The notes below the pieces were generated by a model. It was not told the origin of the DNA and did not search any database. It was given only the letters and a program-made list of their open reading frames with translations. From contig CANQZZ010000005.1 of assembly GCA_947628465.1 (NCBI GenBank), forward strand, positions 1 through 33,179: 33,179 nucleotides of DNA. The letters run 5' to 3'. The position numbers were made by a program, and so were the translations under genes. This stretch comes from an uncultured Clostridia bacterium. GTDB taxonomy: Bacteria; Bacillota_A; Clostridia; TANB77; CAG-508. This document shows positions 8,014 through 18,788 of this stretch, one piece after another (position 1 is the first letter of the stretch; every line of letters starts with the position of its first letter).

Positions 8014-9285
8014 TTATTGTATTTCTGGATTGATTACTATTTCATCATATATTGAAATTTTCTTCATATTTCTTATATCTTCTGTGCTATATCCTAAGTT
8101 TTTAAGCTCCTCATTATCATAGTTGTCTACAATACAATAATTGCTATTTTCTTTCAATATTTTTACTAATATTTTATCTTGGTATCCCGCTCTATTCCTT
8201 ACTACATAGCTTAATCCATTATCATAAGTAATTGCAGATTTTGAGACTTTTAATCCATTATATCTCCACCAAATTACATCAAATGTTATTTTTCTATATT
8301 CTATTAATTCTTCGACATTATCACCTGTTCTAAATACTATTAATATAGATTTGTCTTTTTGTTTTTCTATGTATGATATTGTTGCTGATATTTCTTTTTG
8401 ATTTGATAATCTTAAATATACTCTATTTCCTACTTCAGCATTCTTTGCTTCATCAGAATCAAGTATTGTAGCAATATAACATTCATAATTATTTATGACT
8501 TTACCATTTTCACTGCTTGTTGTTACAATTTGCCCAACTTCTAAATTTAAATCTTCGAGCATATCTTTATTTAAATCTTTAAAATTATTTGGTGTTAATA
8601 CATCTTCTAGTCCATCAACTCTATATGAAACAACTCCAGCTATAGGTGCACTAACATATTTAGAGCCCTTTTGCAGACTGCTTTGCAAATCTTCTCTTTC
8701 TTTTATTAGTCCATTAATATATGAACCTGCACCGCTTAAATCACCTGCTATTTTTGATTTTTTTGTTATATATGTATTTATATCTTTTTTATATTCTGAT
8801 ATTTCTTGAATATCATTTTTTTTATTTATTCCATCTATTTTATTTTCTATTTGGCTTTCGATTGCTTTTATATCACTTGGAAATAAATCTTTTTGACTAA
8901 GCAAAGCTTCTTGTATTTTGCCATTTAACTCATCTATTTTTGCGTTTATTTCATTTTCTTTATCACTTGCATATCTAAAAATTTGGTCACCTTTTGCAAC
9001 TTTTTCTCCTTCTCCTTTAATTTGTATAATTCCATTACTAGAATCGCTTCCTTCTGCAACTTTCTCGTCTCTTATTAGATAACCGACTGCACTTTCTTCA
9101 TTGTATATTGTTCCGTTTTCAATCATAAACATTTCTGTTGGAACAATTACTAGGCTTACAACTTTATACATAACAAATATAAATAGTGCTATTGCAACTG
9201 TAAGAATTAATACTTTAGCTATATTTTTTTTGTTTTTACTTTTTGTCTTTTTGCTTTTTTGTTTTTTATCTTGTTTTATAGCCAT
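8014..9285 (-). CDS. HlyD-like membrane protein of the sepF neighbourhood
   Basis: 423 residues. A very basic start (residues 2-22) is followed by one membrane segment (about 24-46), so most of the protein lies outside the membrane. Next come a lipoyl/barrel-sandwich half (YLIRDEKVAEGS, about 68-105), a coiled-coil hairpin (about 105-200), the second half (VSAPIAGVVSYRVDG) and a beta-rich C-terminus. This is the layout of HlyD/RND adaptor-like proteins. There is no transporter gene beside it; similar proteins sit next to sepF in Clostridia, so a cell-envelope or division role is more likely than efflux. That is inference. RBS AAGGGGGA precedes the ATG. Confidence 0.75.
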   Translation of the reverse strand: MAIKQDKKQKSKKTKSKNKKNIAKVLILTVAIALFIFVMYKVVSLVIVPTEMFMIENGTIYNEESAVGYLIRDEKVAEGSDSSNGIIQIKGEGEKVAKGDQIFRYASDKENEINAKIDELNGKIQEALLSQKDLFPSDIKAIESQIENKIDGINKKNDIQEISEYKKDINTYITKKSKIAGDLSGAGSYINGLIKEREDLQSSLQKGSKYVSAPIAGVVSYRVDGLEDVLTPNNFKDLNKDMLEDLNLEVGQIVTTSSENGKVINNYECYIATILDSDEAKNAEVGNRVYLRLSNQKEISATISYIEKQKDKSILIVFRTGDNVEELIEYRKITFDVIWWRYNGLKVSKSAITYDNGLSYVVRNRAGYQDKILVKILKENSNYCIVDNYDNEELKNLGYSTEDIRNMKKISIYDEIVINPEIQ

Positions 9286-9317
9286 TTAATTAAATCCCCC
9301 TTTTTGCTTTGCACTAT

Positions 9318-10242
9318 TTAACATTCTAACTGTTTTAATATAATCTTTACGTTTTTTGTAATATTATCCTTACCATTTAGCCAATATATTTCTTTGTTTT
9401 TTCTAAACCACGTCATTTGTCTTTTTGCATATCTTCTAGTTTGCATTTTAATTTTTTCTATCATTTCTTCCTTTTCTATATTTCCTTGCAAATATTCTAC
9501 CACTTCTTTATACCCGAAGTCCTTGCATTGCTGTTGGAAATTCATCATACTTTTCTATAATGGATTTTACTTCTTCGATTAATCCCGCTTCTATCATTTT
9601 GTCTACTCTTTTATTTATTTTGTCATATAAAACTTCTCTATCTGTATTAATTGCAAATACTATATAGTCGTATTTTAATTCATTTTTTCTTGATTCTATA
9701 TCTTGCTGTGTTTTTGTCTTTCCTGTTTTGTGATATATTTCTAATATTCTTATTATTCTTTTTTTATCGTTTTTGCTTATTTTTTTTGTTGCCTCAGGAT
9801 CAATTTCAAAAGCCATATTATATAAATCTTCTAATTCCCCATTTTCTGCTTTTTGCATTAATTCATTTCTATATGTTTCATCTATTTCTTCTTCCTGAAA
9901 TTCTATTCCATAAATTAGAGAATTAATGTATAGACCTGTTCCGCCACAAATTATTGGTGTTTTATTTTTACTTAAAATTTCTTTTATTGCTTTTTCCGCT
10001 TCTTTTTTATATGAAGAAACACTATATCTTTTATTAGGCTCTACAAAATCTATCATATAATGTTTGATTCCTTGCATTTCTTCTTTAGATATTTTAGCTG
10101 TTCCTATATTCATATCTTTATATATTTGCATAGAATCAGCAGATATTATTTCTCCATTAATTTTTTTTGCAAGCTCAACAGCAAGATTTGATTTTCCTGA
10201 TGCTGTTGGTCCTGCAATTACTATTACTTTTGGTTTATTCAT
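9318..10242 (-). CDS. miaA: tRNA dimethylallyltransferase, needs a +1 frameshift
   Basis: MiaA transfers dimethylallyl to A37 of tRNAs that read UNN codons. The zero-frame part (9508-10242) has the P-loop IAGPTASGKSNLA, then SADSMQIYKDMNIGTAK and the CGGTGLYINSL motif. It ends MQGLRV at a stop. The conserved continuation MQGLGYKEVVEYL, then RRYAKRQMTWFRK, is in the +1 frame (9318 onward). The junction reads GGA CTT CGG GTA TAA; skipping the C of CGG gives GGA CTT GGG TAT AAA. The joined protein is 307 residues, normal for MiaA. mutL precedes it by 20 bp, a common pairing. RBS AAAGGAAA. Confidence 0.92.
9514..9519 (-). other. +1 frameshift site CTT-CGG in miaA
   Basis: CTT-CGG-G, with AAGGA directly before the CTT, is much like the Shine-Dalgarno stimulator of the prfB site. 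Zero-frame stop two codons after CGG. The skipped C restores the invariant Gly-Tyr-Lys-Glu of MiaA. Confidence 0.9.
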
Positions 10243-10262
10243 GTTTTTTCCTTTATTTAATA

Positions 10263-12413
10263 TTATCTTCTACTAAATTTTCTTTCTATATCGCTTTTAC
10301 TCATTTTTATAGCTGTAGGTCTTCCATGTGGGCATGTAAATGGATTTGGCAAAGCAAGTAATTTTTCCATTAGTTCGTCTACTTCTTCTTTACTTAAATT
10401 CATATTTGCTTTTACAGCTGCTTTACATGCTACTGTACTAATAAACTTTTCTTCTTTTTCCTGTGTTGCTGTTATTGCTACTGTATCAATTTCATCTAAT
10501 AATTCTAAGAATAGTTCTTTTGTATCTAATTCCATACATAATGATGGAACTCCTATTAATCTTACTGTATTATCACCAAATTCTTCAAGCATAAATCCTG
10601 CTTTTTCAAATAGTTGCAAATTTTCTTTTACAATATCTTTTTCTTTATGTGATAATGTTATAATGTCTGGAAGTAACATTATTTGAGAATCTTTTTCTTC
10701 TTTGCTATAGAAATTTTCTTTTACCTTTTCATACATTACTCTTTCATGTGCAGCATGTTGGTCTATTATATATATTTCATCTTTTATTTCTATAACTATA
10801 TATGTAGAAAATAGTGCTCCTATATATTTATAATCAGGCATTTTTACATATTTTTCATCTTGGTCAAATACTGACATGTTTTCTAATTTTATACTTTCTA
10901 CTTGTTCTTTTTGTGTTTCTTGCTCTTCTTTTTCAGGTAGTTTTCCAAATGCTTTTACATACATTTCGTCAAAGCCTTCATTAGGCTCTTCTGAAGCTCT
11001 AGTTGTTCCTTGCATATTTTTTTGCAAATTTATTATACTAGATACTTTGTCAATTTGTTCTTCTGTAGGCGTTTTAAAATTATTTTTGATAATATCTTCG
11101 TCTTGCTCATCTACTTTATTTTCGTCTTGATTTTCATTTTTGTTTTCTTCATTTATTCCATTTTTTTGATTAAATATATCTTGCATCATATTATCTTCTT
11201 TAGTATCATCATCTTCTACGTTTTTCTTTTTAAACATATTCATAAAGCTTGGAACTCTAACTGTTTTATTTTTAAAATCTTGCTCTACACTGTTTTCTAA
11301 TATATTTGCTGGTATTCTTACATTTTCATTATCACTATTTGTTTGTATTTCTTTTGGTTCTTCTTGTACTTTTTCTTCAATTTCTTCTTCATTATTTACT
11401 TCTTTTTCAGGGTTTTGTATTAAATCTCCTTTAAGCAAGCTTTCTCTTATTGAATGGAAAACCGCTTTAAAAACTTTTTGTTCTTCCGACCACCTAATTT
11501 CTAGTTTCGTTGGATGTACATTAACATCTATTTTTTTAGCATCTATATCTATATTTAATACTAAAAATCCATATTTTCCAATAGTTAATAAACCTTTAAA
11601 TGCTTGCTCTGCAGCTGCAGATAAGGTTTTGTCTTTTATATATCTTTTATTTACAAAAAACATTTGATATGTTCTATTGTTACGTGCAATTTCTGGTTTT
11701 CCAACTACACCTTGTACTTTTATACCTTCATATTCATAATCTACAGGAATAATTCCTTCTGCTATTTCTTTTCCGTATATGGTGTATATAACATCTTTGA
11801 CGTTTCCTGTTCCTGTAGTTGCAATAACTGTTTTGCTTCCATTTATTAGTTTTATAGAAACATCTGGATTTGCAAGTGCTATTCTTGTTACTGCATCTTC
11901 AATATATCCAGCTTCTGTAAAGTCCTTCTTCAAGAATTTATATCTTACAGGTGTATTAAAGAATAGATTACTAACTGTTATAGTTGTTCCTAATTGTGAT
12001 GCTGCCTCTTCTTGCTCTAGAATTTTTCCACCTTCTACTAATATTCTGTTTCCAATGTCATCATCTTCAGTTTTTGATATCATTTCTACATTTGCAATAG
12101 CTGCAATACTAGCTAAAGCCTCACCTCTAAAACCCATAGATTTAACTGTTTCTAAATCATCTGCTTTTCTTATTTTGCTAGTTGCATGTCTTTCAAATGC
12201 AAACTCCATATCATCTTTTGATATTCCGCATCCATTATCTATGATTCTTATTTTTCCAATTCCACCATTTTGTATTTCAACAGTTATATTACTTGCTCCT
12301 GCATCTATTGAGTTTTCAACTAGTTCTTTTACTACAGAAGCTGGTCTTTCGATAACTTCTCCTGCTGCAATTTTATTTATTGTTAGTTCATCTAATAATA
12401 CAATTTTACCCAA
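10263..12413 (-). CDS. mutL: DNA mismatch repair protein MutL
   Basis: 716 residues. The GHKL ATPase motifs are ELVENSIDAGA, IDNGCGIS and FRGEALASIA within the first 110 residues. A long acidic, low-complexity linker covers about 335-530. The C-terminal domain has the endonuclease motif DQHAAHERVMYE together with ACKAAVKAN and CPHGRP (694-699), so this is the nicking type of MutL found in bacteria without MutH. It links MutS mismatch recognition to strand removal. The start is TTG (12411-12413), placed 8 nt after a GGGGG site; no nearer ATG preserves the KIVLLDELTINKIAAGEVIERP start. It is followed by miaA at 20 bp. Confidence 0.96.
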   Translation of the reverse strand: MGKIVLLDELTINKIAAGEVIERPASVVKELVENSIDAGASNITVEIQNGGIGKIRIIDNGCGISKDDMEFAFERHATSKIRKADDLETVKSMGFRGEALASIAAIANVEMISKTEDDDIGNRILVEGGKILEQEEAASQLGTTITVSNLFFNTPVRYKFLKKDFTEAGYIEDAVTRIALANPDVSIKLINGSKTVIATTGTGNVKDVIYTIYGKEIAEGIIPVDYEYEGIKVQGVVGKPEIARNNRTYQMFFVNKRYIKDKTLSAAAEQAFKGLLTIGKYGFLVLNIDIDAKKIDVNVHPTKLEIRWSEEQKVFKAVFHSIRESLLKGDLIQNPEKEVNNEEEIEEKVQEEPKEIQTNSDNENVRIPANILENSVEQDFKNKTVRVPSFMNMFKKKNVEDDDTKEDNMMQDIFNQKNGINEENKNENQDENKVDEQDEDIIKNNFKTPTEEQIDKVSSIINLQKNMQGTTRASEEPNEGFDEMYVKAFGKLPEKEEQETQKEQVESIKLENMSVFDQDEKYVKMPDYKYIGALFSTYIVIEIKDEIYIIDQHAAHERVMYEKVKENFYSKEEKDSQIMLLPDIITLSHKEKDIVKENLQLFEKAGFMLEEFGDNTVRLIGVPSLCMELDTKELFLELLDEIDTVAITATQEKEEKFISTVACKAAVKANMNLSKEEVDELMEKLLALPNPFTCPHGRPTAIKMSKSDIERKFSRR

Positions 12414-12507
12414 TTTTATTTCCCCCTTAATTCAAAATAAATTATATCATTAAATATAAATAATTTGTATATATTTTTAAATTTAATTTTCAATTTAATA
12501 TTATAAT

Positions 12508-13404
12508 TTATATCATTGCTGAACCTATAATTCCTGCATCATTTTTAAGGCTTGCAATTACTAATTTGGGCCTTTCTTCTTTATTAAATAAATATCCACT
12601 TTGTATTATTCTATTTTGCAATCTACCTAGTAGTATTTCTTTATAATAGGCAAAACTTCCTCCTATTGATATTATTTCTGGTTCAAATATATTAATTAAA
12701 TTTGCAATTCCTATGCTTAAATCATCTATGTATGTATCAATAATATTTTCAAGTTTTGTATTTCCTTTGTTCTTTATCATAAATTCTTTTATTTGTTTCC
12801 CATCTGCATTTTGCAAATTAAATTCTTTTTTTATTTTTTCTTTTAATCTTTTAATAGATCCATATGTTTCAAAGCATCCTTTTCTTCCACAACCACATAC
12901 TTTTCCATTTTTGTGAATTGCCATATGTCCTACTTCAAATGCAGAATACTTTTTTGGTCTTAAAAGTTTCCCATCTAAAAATACTGCTCCTCCTATTCCT
13001 GTTCCTATTACTAAAAATATTGCATCATCATATTTTTTTAAACTTCCAAATTTCTTTTCTGCAATTGCTGCACATTTTGCATCGTTTTGCAGATATACTG
13101 GTATATTAAATTTTTCTTTTAATTCTTTTTCTATGTTTAAATTTTTTATACCTAAATTTTCTGCCCTTATAATTATTCCATTAGATACAGTTCCTGGAAC
13201 AGCAATTCCAATTGACTCAAATTTATCTATTTTACTTTTGTTTATTGCTTGGTCTATTAATTCAATTATTGTATTTAATACAACTTTAGACATATCTTTT
13301 TTATGAATCTCATAATCTCTTTCTTTTTTAAAAATTATTTTTCCATTTTTATCAACAATTCCTAATCCGACATGGCTTCCGCCTACATCAATTCCTATTT
13401 TCAT
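12508..13404 (-). CDS. ROK-family sugar kinase (glucokinase-like)
   Basis: 298 residues. N-terminal phosphate-binding motif IGIDVGGSHVGLGIVD, ROK signature region VIGTGIGGAVFLDGKLL, and a zinc-binding segment GHMAIHKNGKVCGCGRKGCFE with three closely spaced cysteines. This matches ATP-dependent ROK kinases that phosphorylate glucose or a related hexose. There is no N-terminal helix-turn-helix, so it is an enzyme rather than a repressor. The exact sugar cannot be fixed from sequence. It lies 94 bp upstream of mutL with no terminator visible between. RBS GTGGAGGAA precedes the ATG. Confidence 0.9.
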   Translation of the reverse strand: MKIGIDVGGSHVGLGIVDKNGKIIFKKERDYEIHKKDMSKVVLNTIIELIDQAINKSKIDKFESIGIAVPGTVSNGIIIRAENLGIKNLNIEKELKEKFNIPVYLQNDAKCAAIAEKKFGSLKKYDDAIFLVIGTGIGGAVFLDGKLLRPKKYSAFEVGHMAIHKNGKVCGCGRKGCFETYGSIKRLKEKIKKEFNLQNADGKQIKEFMIKNKGNTKLENIIDTYIDDLSIGIANLINIFEPEIISIGGSFAYYKEILLGRLQNRIIQSGYLFNKEERPKLVIASLKNDAGIIGSAMI

Positions 13405-13468
13405 TTATTTTCCTCCACTTTCAATTAGTAACATATTTATTAATTGTTTGTTTTATCACTTAAACGTC

Positions 13469-13515
13469 AAAATCTTATAACTCTGCCATTTTCATAACAG
13501 AAATTATAAGATTTT
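13469..13515 (-). terminator. Probable terminator of the pilus operon
   Basis: A 12-bp inverted repeat (13469-13480 with 13504-13515) with an inner TCTG/CAGA pairing lies 16 bp after the pilC stop. On the minus strand the stem runs into a moderately T-rich sequence. Confidence 0.5.
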
Positions 13516-13531
13516 GTTACTTTAATCATTT

Positions 13532-14887
13532 TTATAAATATGCTGAGAATAACCAAGTACCCATATAAATTTGCATTAATGGTACTAATACAACTAATGT
13601 TACAAATATCAATAGTATTCCTACTATTATATATACTATTTGAGGTAATGTTTTCATAATTTTCTGCATAATATTATCAATATCTATTTCCATATACTCT
13701 AGTAATTTTTCCATCATCTCTGCTAAGTCTGTTTGCATACCTATCTTTAACATTTCAGTTATCATCGGGCTTGAATATCCTGAAGTTTCAAATGGTTCTA
13801 TCCAGCTTTGTCCAATTAAGATATTGTTAAGAGATGACTCTATAAGTGAAAGCATAACTAAGTTCGTTGCTACATTTTTACTTGTTTCTAGTGCATCTTG
13901 TATTCTCATACCATTTCTAATATTTAATAATATTGCTCTTACAAGTCTTGAAAAATCTATGGCATATATTAATGGTCCAAATACTGGCATTTTATATTTA
14001 AATTTATCAAATCTATATTTTCCTTCTGGAGTTCTAATATAGAAGAATATTCCTAAAAATGCAGCCAATATTAATCCTGTAGGTATATACCAAAATTGTA
14101 TTAATTTATCTAACACTCCTTTAAACCATAAAGTAACTGGTGGCAACTGATCTGTACTTCCTACTTGATCAAATACTTTTTGAATACCAGGTACTGCTAT
14201 TAATGTACCTATTACTAATAATGCTAGTAATCCAAAAAATTGTACAAGGTTAGGAATTAATATACTTTTTATTCTTTTGTTTAGTGCTGCTGTATCATCT
14301 AAATATTTAACTGCTTGTTCTAATGCCCTTGTTAATGAACCAGATAGTTCTCCTACTTTTATCATATTTATATATATTGGTGGAAATACACCTGTGTAAT
14401 ATTCCATTGTTGTATACATGTTTTCACCAGATTCTACACCTAGTAGTATATCTTCTACTATGGCTCTAAATGAATCATTTTCTGTACTTTCAATAATAGT
14501 AGATAATGCTTGTATATTATTAAAATTAGCTTTTTTAAGTAGATAAAAGTCTTGTGTAAATATAACTATATCTCTATTACTTATTTTTACATTTGAAAAT
14601 AGAATTCGTTTTGCCTTTTCTTTGAATAATTCAGAATTAGTCTTAGTGCTATTGTTTAATTCTCTTTGTCTCATTGTTTTTAATACACTATCGCTTGACT
14701 CTAAATTTCTCTTTTTCTTTTTCATTATTTTGCTTGCTCTGTTACTCATCTGTATTTGAGTAACATTAATAGGCATATATCCATTCTTTTTTATTTTTTG
14801 TAATAGGATGAATCTATTTACTTCTTCTACTCTATTTCTTATGACTTGTCCATCTCTATCTACAGCTCTATAAATATATAAAGGCAT
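13532..14887 (-). CDS. pilC: Type IV pilus inner-membrane platform protein PilC
   Basis: 451 residues. Two GspF (T2SSF) domains are visible: the first around 110-235 (FTQDFYLLKKANFNNIQALSTI, with GELSGSLTRALEQAVKYL) and the second around 310-435 (FSRLVRAILLNIRNGMRIQDAL). Three hydrophobic segments lie near 205-230, 265-290 and 415-445. PilC is the membrane platform contacted by the PilB and PilT motors. The first 90 residues, including a basic KKKKR stretch, are a cytoplasmic extension. It is last in the pilus operon, 21 bp after pilT. RBS AGGAGGAC. Confidence 0.92.
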   Translation of the reverse strand: MPLYIYRAVDRDGQVIRNRVEEVNRFILLQKIKKNGYMPINVTQIQMSNRASKIMKKKKRNLESSDSVLKTMRQRELNNSTKTNSELFKEKAKRILFSNVKISNRDIVIFTQDFYLLKKANFNNIQALSTIIESTENDSFRAIVEDILLGVESGENMYTTMEYYTGVFPPIYINMIKVGELSGSLTRALEQAVKYLDDTAALNKRIKSILIPNLVQFFGLLALLVIGTLIAVPGIQKVFDQVGSTDQLPPVTLWFKGVLDKLIQFWYIPTGLILAAFLGIFFYIRTPEGKYRFDKFKYKMPVFGPLIYAIDFSRLVRAILLNIRNGMRIQDALETSKNVATNLVMLSLIESSLNNILIGQSWIEPFETSGYSSPMITEMLKIGMQTDLAEMMEKLLEYMEIDIDNIMQKIMKTLPQIVYIIVGILLIFVTLVVLVPLMQIYMGTWLFSAYL

Positions 14888-14908
14888 TGTATGAGTCCTC
14901 CTATCCTT

Positions 14909-16009
14909 TTAATTAGCATTTCTTATTTTCATTTGCATAATAGTTCTATTTAATGTCTCAATATTTTTTTCTTCAATTTGTGATTTTGCTTGCTCTAGCG
15001 TTATTTTTTCATCAACAAATACTTTTGCAATTGAATTTATAAGGCTTACGTTTCCTTTGTCAAGATTACTTTGTATTGCATCTTCTAATTCAGAAACACT
15101 AAACTTTTCTTTTCTTATGCAACCTGCAACTACATTATCAACAACCATTACTTCTGGTATCATAACTAGTTTTCCATCTGTTCCTTTTATTAATCTTTGT
15201 GATACTACTAGTTTTAATAGTGAAGACATTAAATATTTTATACTTGCTTGGTCTCTTACTTCATAGAAGTTTATCATTCTGTCAATTGTTTCAGCGCAAG
15301 ATTTTGTGTGCAATGTTCCTATTACTAAATGTCCAGATTCAGCCATATCTATTGCAGCTTCCATCGTTTCTTTGTCTCTTATCTCTCCTATTACTAGTAT
15401 ATCGCAGTCTTCTCTTAAAGAGTTTTTAACACCATCTCTAAAGTTTTCAACATCTCCACCTTTTCCAACTTCTTTTTGTACAATTATAGATTTTTTACAG
15501 GTATGTTTGTATTCTATTGGTTTTTCTAGTGTAAGAATTTTTTTATTTTGTTTTTCATTTATTTCATTAATTAATGCATTTAATGTTGTTGTTTTTCCTG
15601 AATTTGTTTTTCCTGTTACTAATATCAAACCTTGTGGTTGATATGTCATACGTCTTACTATATCAGGAACTCCTAAATCTTCGAATTTAGGTAAACTATT
15701 TTTTATAATTCTTAGAGTAAATATTGGCATATCATCTGCTGAAGATATATTTACTCTTAATCTTATATCTTTATATTCATAAGATGAATCTAATCTTTTT
15801 GTTTCTTTATATATTTCATCTTTATCTACATTTCCTCTTAGGAAGTAATCATAAGCTTCATATAATTCGTTTTCCTCAACTACATCTTCATCTTCTATTT
15901 CTTTTAATTCTCTTGAAATTCTAAGTATTGGTTTTAGTCCATATATTAAATGTACATCTGATGCATCTTGCTCTATTGCAGTATCTAGTATTTTATTTAT
16001 ATTTATCAT
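14909..16009 (-). CDS. pilT: Type IV pilus retraction ATPase PilT
   Basis: 366 residues. N-terminal PilT domain DASDVHLIYGLKPILRI, Walker A VTGKTNSGKTTTLNALI (an unusual GKTNSGKT in place of GPTGSGKS), Asp box, Walker B ILVIGEIRDKETMEAAIDMA, and HLVIGTLHTKSCAETIDRMI. PilT depolymerises the pilus and powers retraction and twitching. Here the Walker B glycine is encoded normally, in contrast to pilB next door, which needs a frameshift at the equivalent glycine. It lies 27 bp after pilB. RBS AAGGAGGAT. Confidence 0.93.
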   Translation of the reverse strand: MININKILDTAIEQDASDVHLIYGLKPILRISRELKEIEDEDVVEENELYEAYDYFLRGNVDKDEIYKETKRLDSSYEYKDIRLRVNISSADDMPIFTLRIIKNSLPKFEDLGVPDIVRRMTYQPQGLILVTGKTNSGKTTTLNALINEINEKQNKKILTLEKPIEYKHTCKKSIIVQKEVGKGGDVENFRDGVKNSLREDCDILVIGEIRDKETMEAAIDMAESGHLVIGTLHTKSCAETIDRMINFYEVRDQASIKYLMSSLLKLVVSQRLIKGTDGKLVMIPEVMVVDNVVAGCIRKEKFSVSELEDAIQSNLDKGNVSLINSIAKVFVDEKITLEQAKSQIEEKNIETLNRTIMQMKIRNAN

Positions 16010-16036
16010 TGTTATCCTCCTTATTTTTCTTTTGTT

Positions 16037-17666
16037 TTAATATATTACTAATTTTCTGTCTATTTCATCTAAATTAGTAATTCCATTCAAAACTTTATTA
16101 ATAGCATCTACTACTAGTGGTTTATAGCTTCCTTGTAATGCTTCATTTCTAATTTCTATAGTTGATGCATCTTTTACTATTAAATGTCTCAAATTATCTT
16201 CTACGGATAAAACTTCAAAAATACCAATTCTATCATAATATCCACTATTGTTACATTCTTTACATCCTACTGCATCATATGTATATTTGTCTGTTAAATC
16301 AAAGTTAACATTGTATTTTTCACCAATTTGATTTATAAACATTTTTTCTTGTTCTGTAAATTCTCTTCTTCTTGCGCATTTTTTACAAATCTTTCTAACT
16401 AATCTTTGTGATACTAATGTTCCTACTGTACTTGATATATCGTAATTTGATATACCCATTTTTCTAAGTCTTGTAATAACCTCTATTGCATCTACTGTAT
16501 GTATTGTTGATAATACATAATGTCCTGTTTGTCCTGCTTGAAATGCTATTTCGGCAGTTTCTCTATCTCTTACCTCTCCGAAGTAATATGATATCTGGAT
16601 CTTGTCTTAAAACTGTTCTTAATGAATCTGAAAATCTTAATTTTTCGTCTATTTCTATTTGATTTAATCCTGGAATACGAATTTCAACTGGGTCTTCAAT
16701 TGTTGTAATATTTATTTCTGGTCTATTTAAGTAATCTATAATACTGTAAAGTGTTGTTGTTTTACCTTCACCAGTTGGTGCTGCAATAATTGTAATACTG
16801 TTTCTTTTATTAAAACTTGATTTAATAAGTTGTTCATCATTTGGAAATCCTAGTTCTGCAAGTCCTCTAATATTAAGATTCTTTTTAAGTAATCTTAGCA
16901 CAAATTTTTCACCATAAACATTTTTTTGAGAAGATACACGAATGTTATAATCTGGATATGATAAAATTCTTCCATCTTGTGATTCTTGTTTTTCTTGATA
17001 CATATTAGAAATTGCTTTTAATCTTCCTATAATTTGAGTTTGTTTTTCTTTTGGTATTTTTACTGCATTTACTAATTGACCGTCAATTCTATATCTTACT
17101 CTTACTGAGTTTTCTAATGGTTCAAAGTGAATATCACTTGCTCTTTTTTTCATACCTGTTTTGATGATACTATCAACTAATCCAGTAGTATCAGCATTTG
17201 AGTTTATATCCTCTGCTGCAGTTCCTTGTAATGTTTTTAAAATTTCATTTACATTATCTTCAAATGTAATGTATTTTTCCATTATAAGACCTTTGTTAAG
17301 CAATATTAATCTAACTGTGTCTACAGCCCTTGTATTTAAAGTATCTGCAAAACATACTTTTATTTTATTGCCATTTAATTCAAATGGTATAGCCTTATTT
17401 TGCTCTGCAATATCTATTGAAATATAATCTAAAACATTTAGATTTATATCATTATTTGTTAATATCATTGCTCTTTCATCTAATATATCTCCTAATGCCT
17501 TTATCAATAAATACTCATCACATAATCCTAATTTGTGTATAATTTCTATGATTTTCATGTCAGAATTATCTCTTTGATAATCTAGTGCTCTATTGATATC
17601 AGCTTCACTTATTATTCCTCTTCTAACTAGTTCTATTCCAATTGGTATTTTTCTTTTGTTGTCCAT
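16037..17666 (-). CDS. pilB: Type IV pilus extension ATPase PilB, needs a +1 frameshift
   Basis: PilB powers pilin polymerisation. The zero-frame part (16563-17666) carries the GspE/MshEN N-domain (IPIGIELVRRGIISEADINR), the DIHFEP motif and Walker A (AAPTGEGKTTTL), then runs QDPDIILLRRGKR to a stop. Skipping the C of CGG in CTT-CGG-A gives QDPDIILLGEVRDRETAEIA, the Walker B region, followed by QTGHYVLSTIHTVDA and the four-cysteine zinc site (CKKC, then CKEC). The whole is 542 residues, normal for PilB. Without the shift the product would lack Walker B and the zinc site. RBS AGGAGGAA. Confidence 0.93.
16578..16583 (-). other. +1 frameshift site CTT-CGG in pilB
   Basis: CTT-CGG-A; skipping C gives CTT-GGA-GAG-GTA-AGA (L-G-E-V-R), the invariant Walker B glycine and glutamate. 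Zero-frame stop four codons after CGG. No SD-like sequence upstream. Confidence 0.9.
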
Positions 17667-17820
17667 AGATATTTCCTCCTTTAATTTTACTAAAGTAAAC
17701 TTTATATTTTATCCTTAGATTTTTTATATTATAAAACTAAAATCCTCTTATATTTTATATTATAATATATTTTTTTATCGATGAATACATATTTTAGCTA
17801 TTTACATAATATTACCAATT

Positions 17821-18777
17821 TTATTTATTCAATGGGTATATAGTGTTTAACTTTTGATATATTTCATCATTTGTATCCTTACTCCAAACTCCTAGCTTAT
17901 CTGCATTGTCTAAAGTAAAACCTGTAGGCATTGTATATTGCGCATTATCAATTGGCGTTATAATGTCATATTGTCCACTCCTATCTACATAATTATTGCT
18001 TGTGTTAAATAAAAATTTTAAATCATTATTTGATTCATTATATGCATATCTTGGAATCCAATAATATATTTCCTCTCCATTTTCTAAATTATCTATATTT
18101 ATTTCATCACCATCATTTAATTCTTCACTTGATGCAACAACTAATGCCCAATCTCCTGTTTCGTAATTATACCATGCATCATTTTCATTATCGAAAACTT
18201 TCCAAGAGCCACTTTCTCTTTTTATCGAATATGCTTTATATCCATCTTGCAGTTCTAACGATGACAAATCTGGTACATTAGGCGTAACTAATTTTTCTCT
18301 TGCTTTTGTTTTTTTCATCTCAATTGCTTGGTCTTTATTACCTAATTTATATCTTACTGTCATCGTTATTTCTTCTACTAAATCTAATTTGTCAGTGTTT
18401 CCTTCTTGTGCATTATATTTTGTTATATTAATTTCTGCTTGGAAAGGTGTATCTGCTTTTTCTTCACCTTGTTTTATCATTTTGACTTCTGCTTTATTTT
18501 TAGGAGTTGTTCCATCTGTTTCAAAATAATATTTGTTATTAAAATATTCTACTAAACTTTCTTCTGTTATGTCATCGTAATAGGTTCTATCTACATATTC
18601 AAACATATCAACTATATACTGATTTGCTTTACTGATTCTTTTAATAGAACTATTACCTAAATATATATTATATGAAATTGAAGCAATTAAGCCTGAAAAC
18701 AATGCAATAATTAAAACTGCAATTAAAGCATCTGCTCCAGCAAAACCTTTTTGGCTCCTTAATCTTTTATTTTTCAT
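17821..18777 (-). CDS. Type IV (pseudo)pilin with a large C-terminal domain
   Basis: 318 residues. The leader KNKRLRSQKG is followed by FAGADALIAVLIIALFSGLI, a class III signal peptide. Cleavage after Gly would leave Phe1, and residue 5 is Asp where pilins usually have Glu. A long hydrophilic domain follows; its end (EEIYYWIPRYAYN and onward) resembles domains seen in other clostridial surface proteins with a WIPRYAY motif. The size suggests a tip or minor pilin rather than the major subunit. It lies 11 bp after the prepilin peptidase-like gene; the 154 bp to pilB is AT-rich and shows no clear terminator. RBS AAGGGGAT. Confidence 0.8.
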   Translation of the reverse strand: MKNKRLRSQKGFAGADALIAVLIIALFSGLIASISYNIYLGNSSIKRISKANQYIVDMFEYVDRTYYDDITEESLVEYFNNKYYFETDGTTPKNKAEVKMIKQGEEKADTPFQAEINITKYNAQEGNTDKLDLVEEITMTVRYKLGNKDQAIEMKKTKAREKLVTPNVPDLSSLELQDGYKAYSIKRESGSWKVFDNENDAWYNYETGDWALVVASSEELNDGDEINIDNLENGEEIYYWIPRYAYNESNNDLKFLFNTSNNYVDRSGQYDIITPIDNAQYTMPTGFTLDNADKLGVWSKDTNDEIYQKLNTIYPLNK

Positions 18778-18788
18778 AGTATATCCCC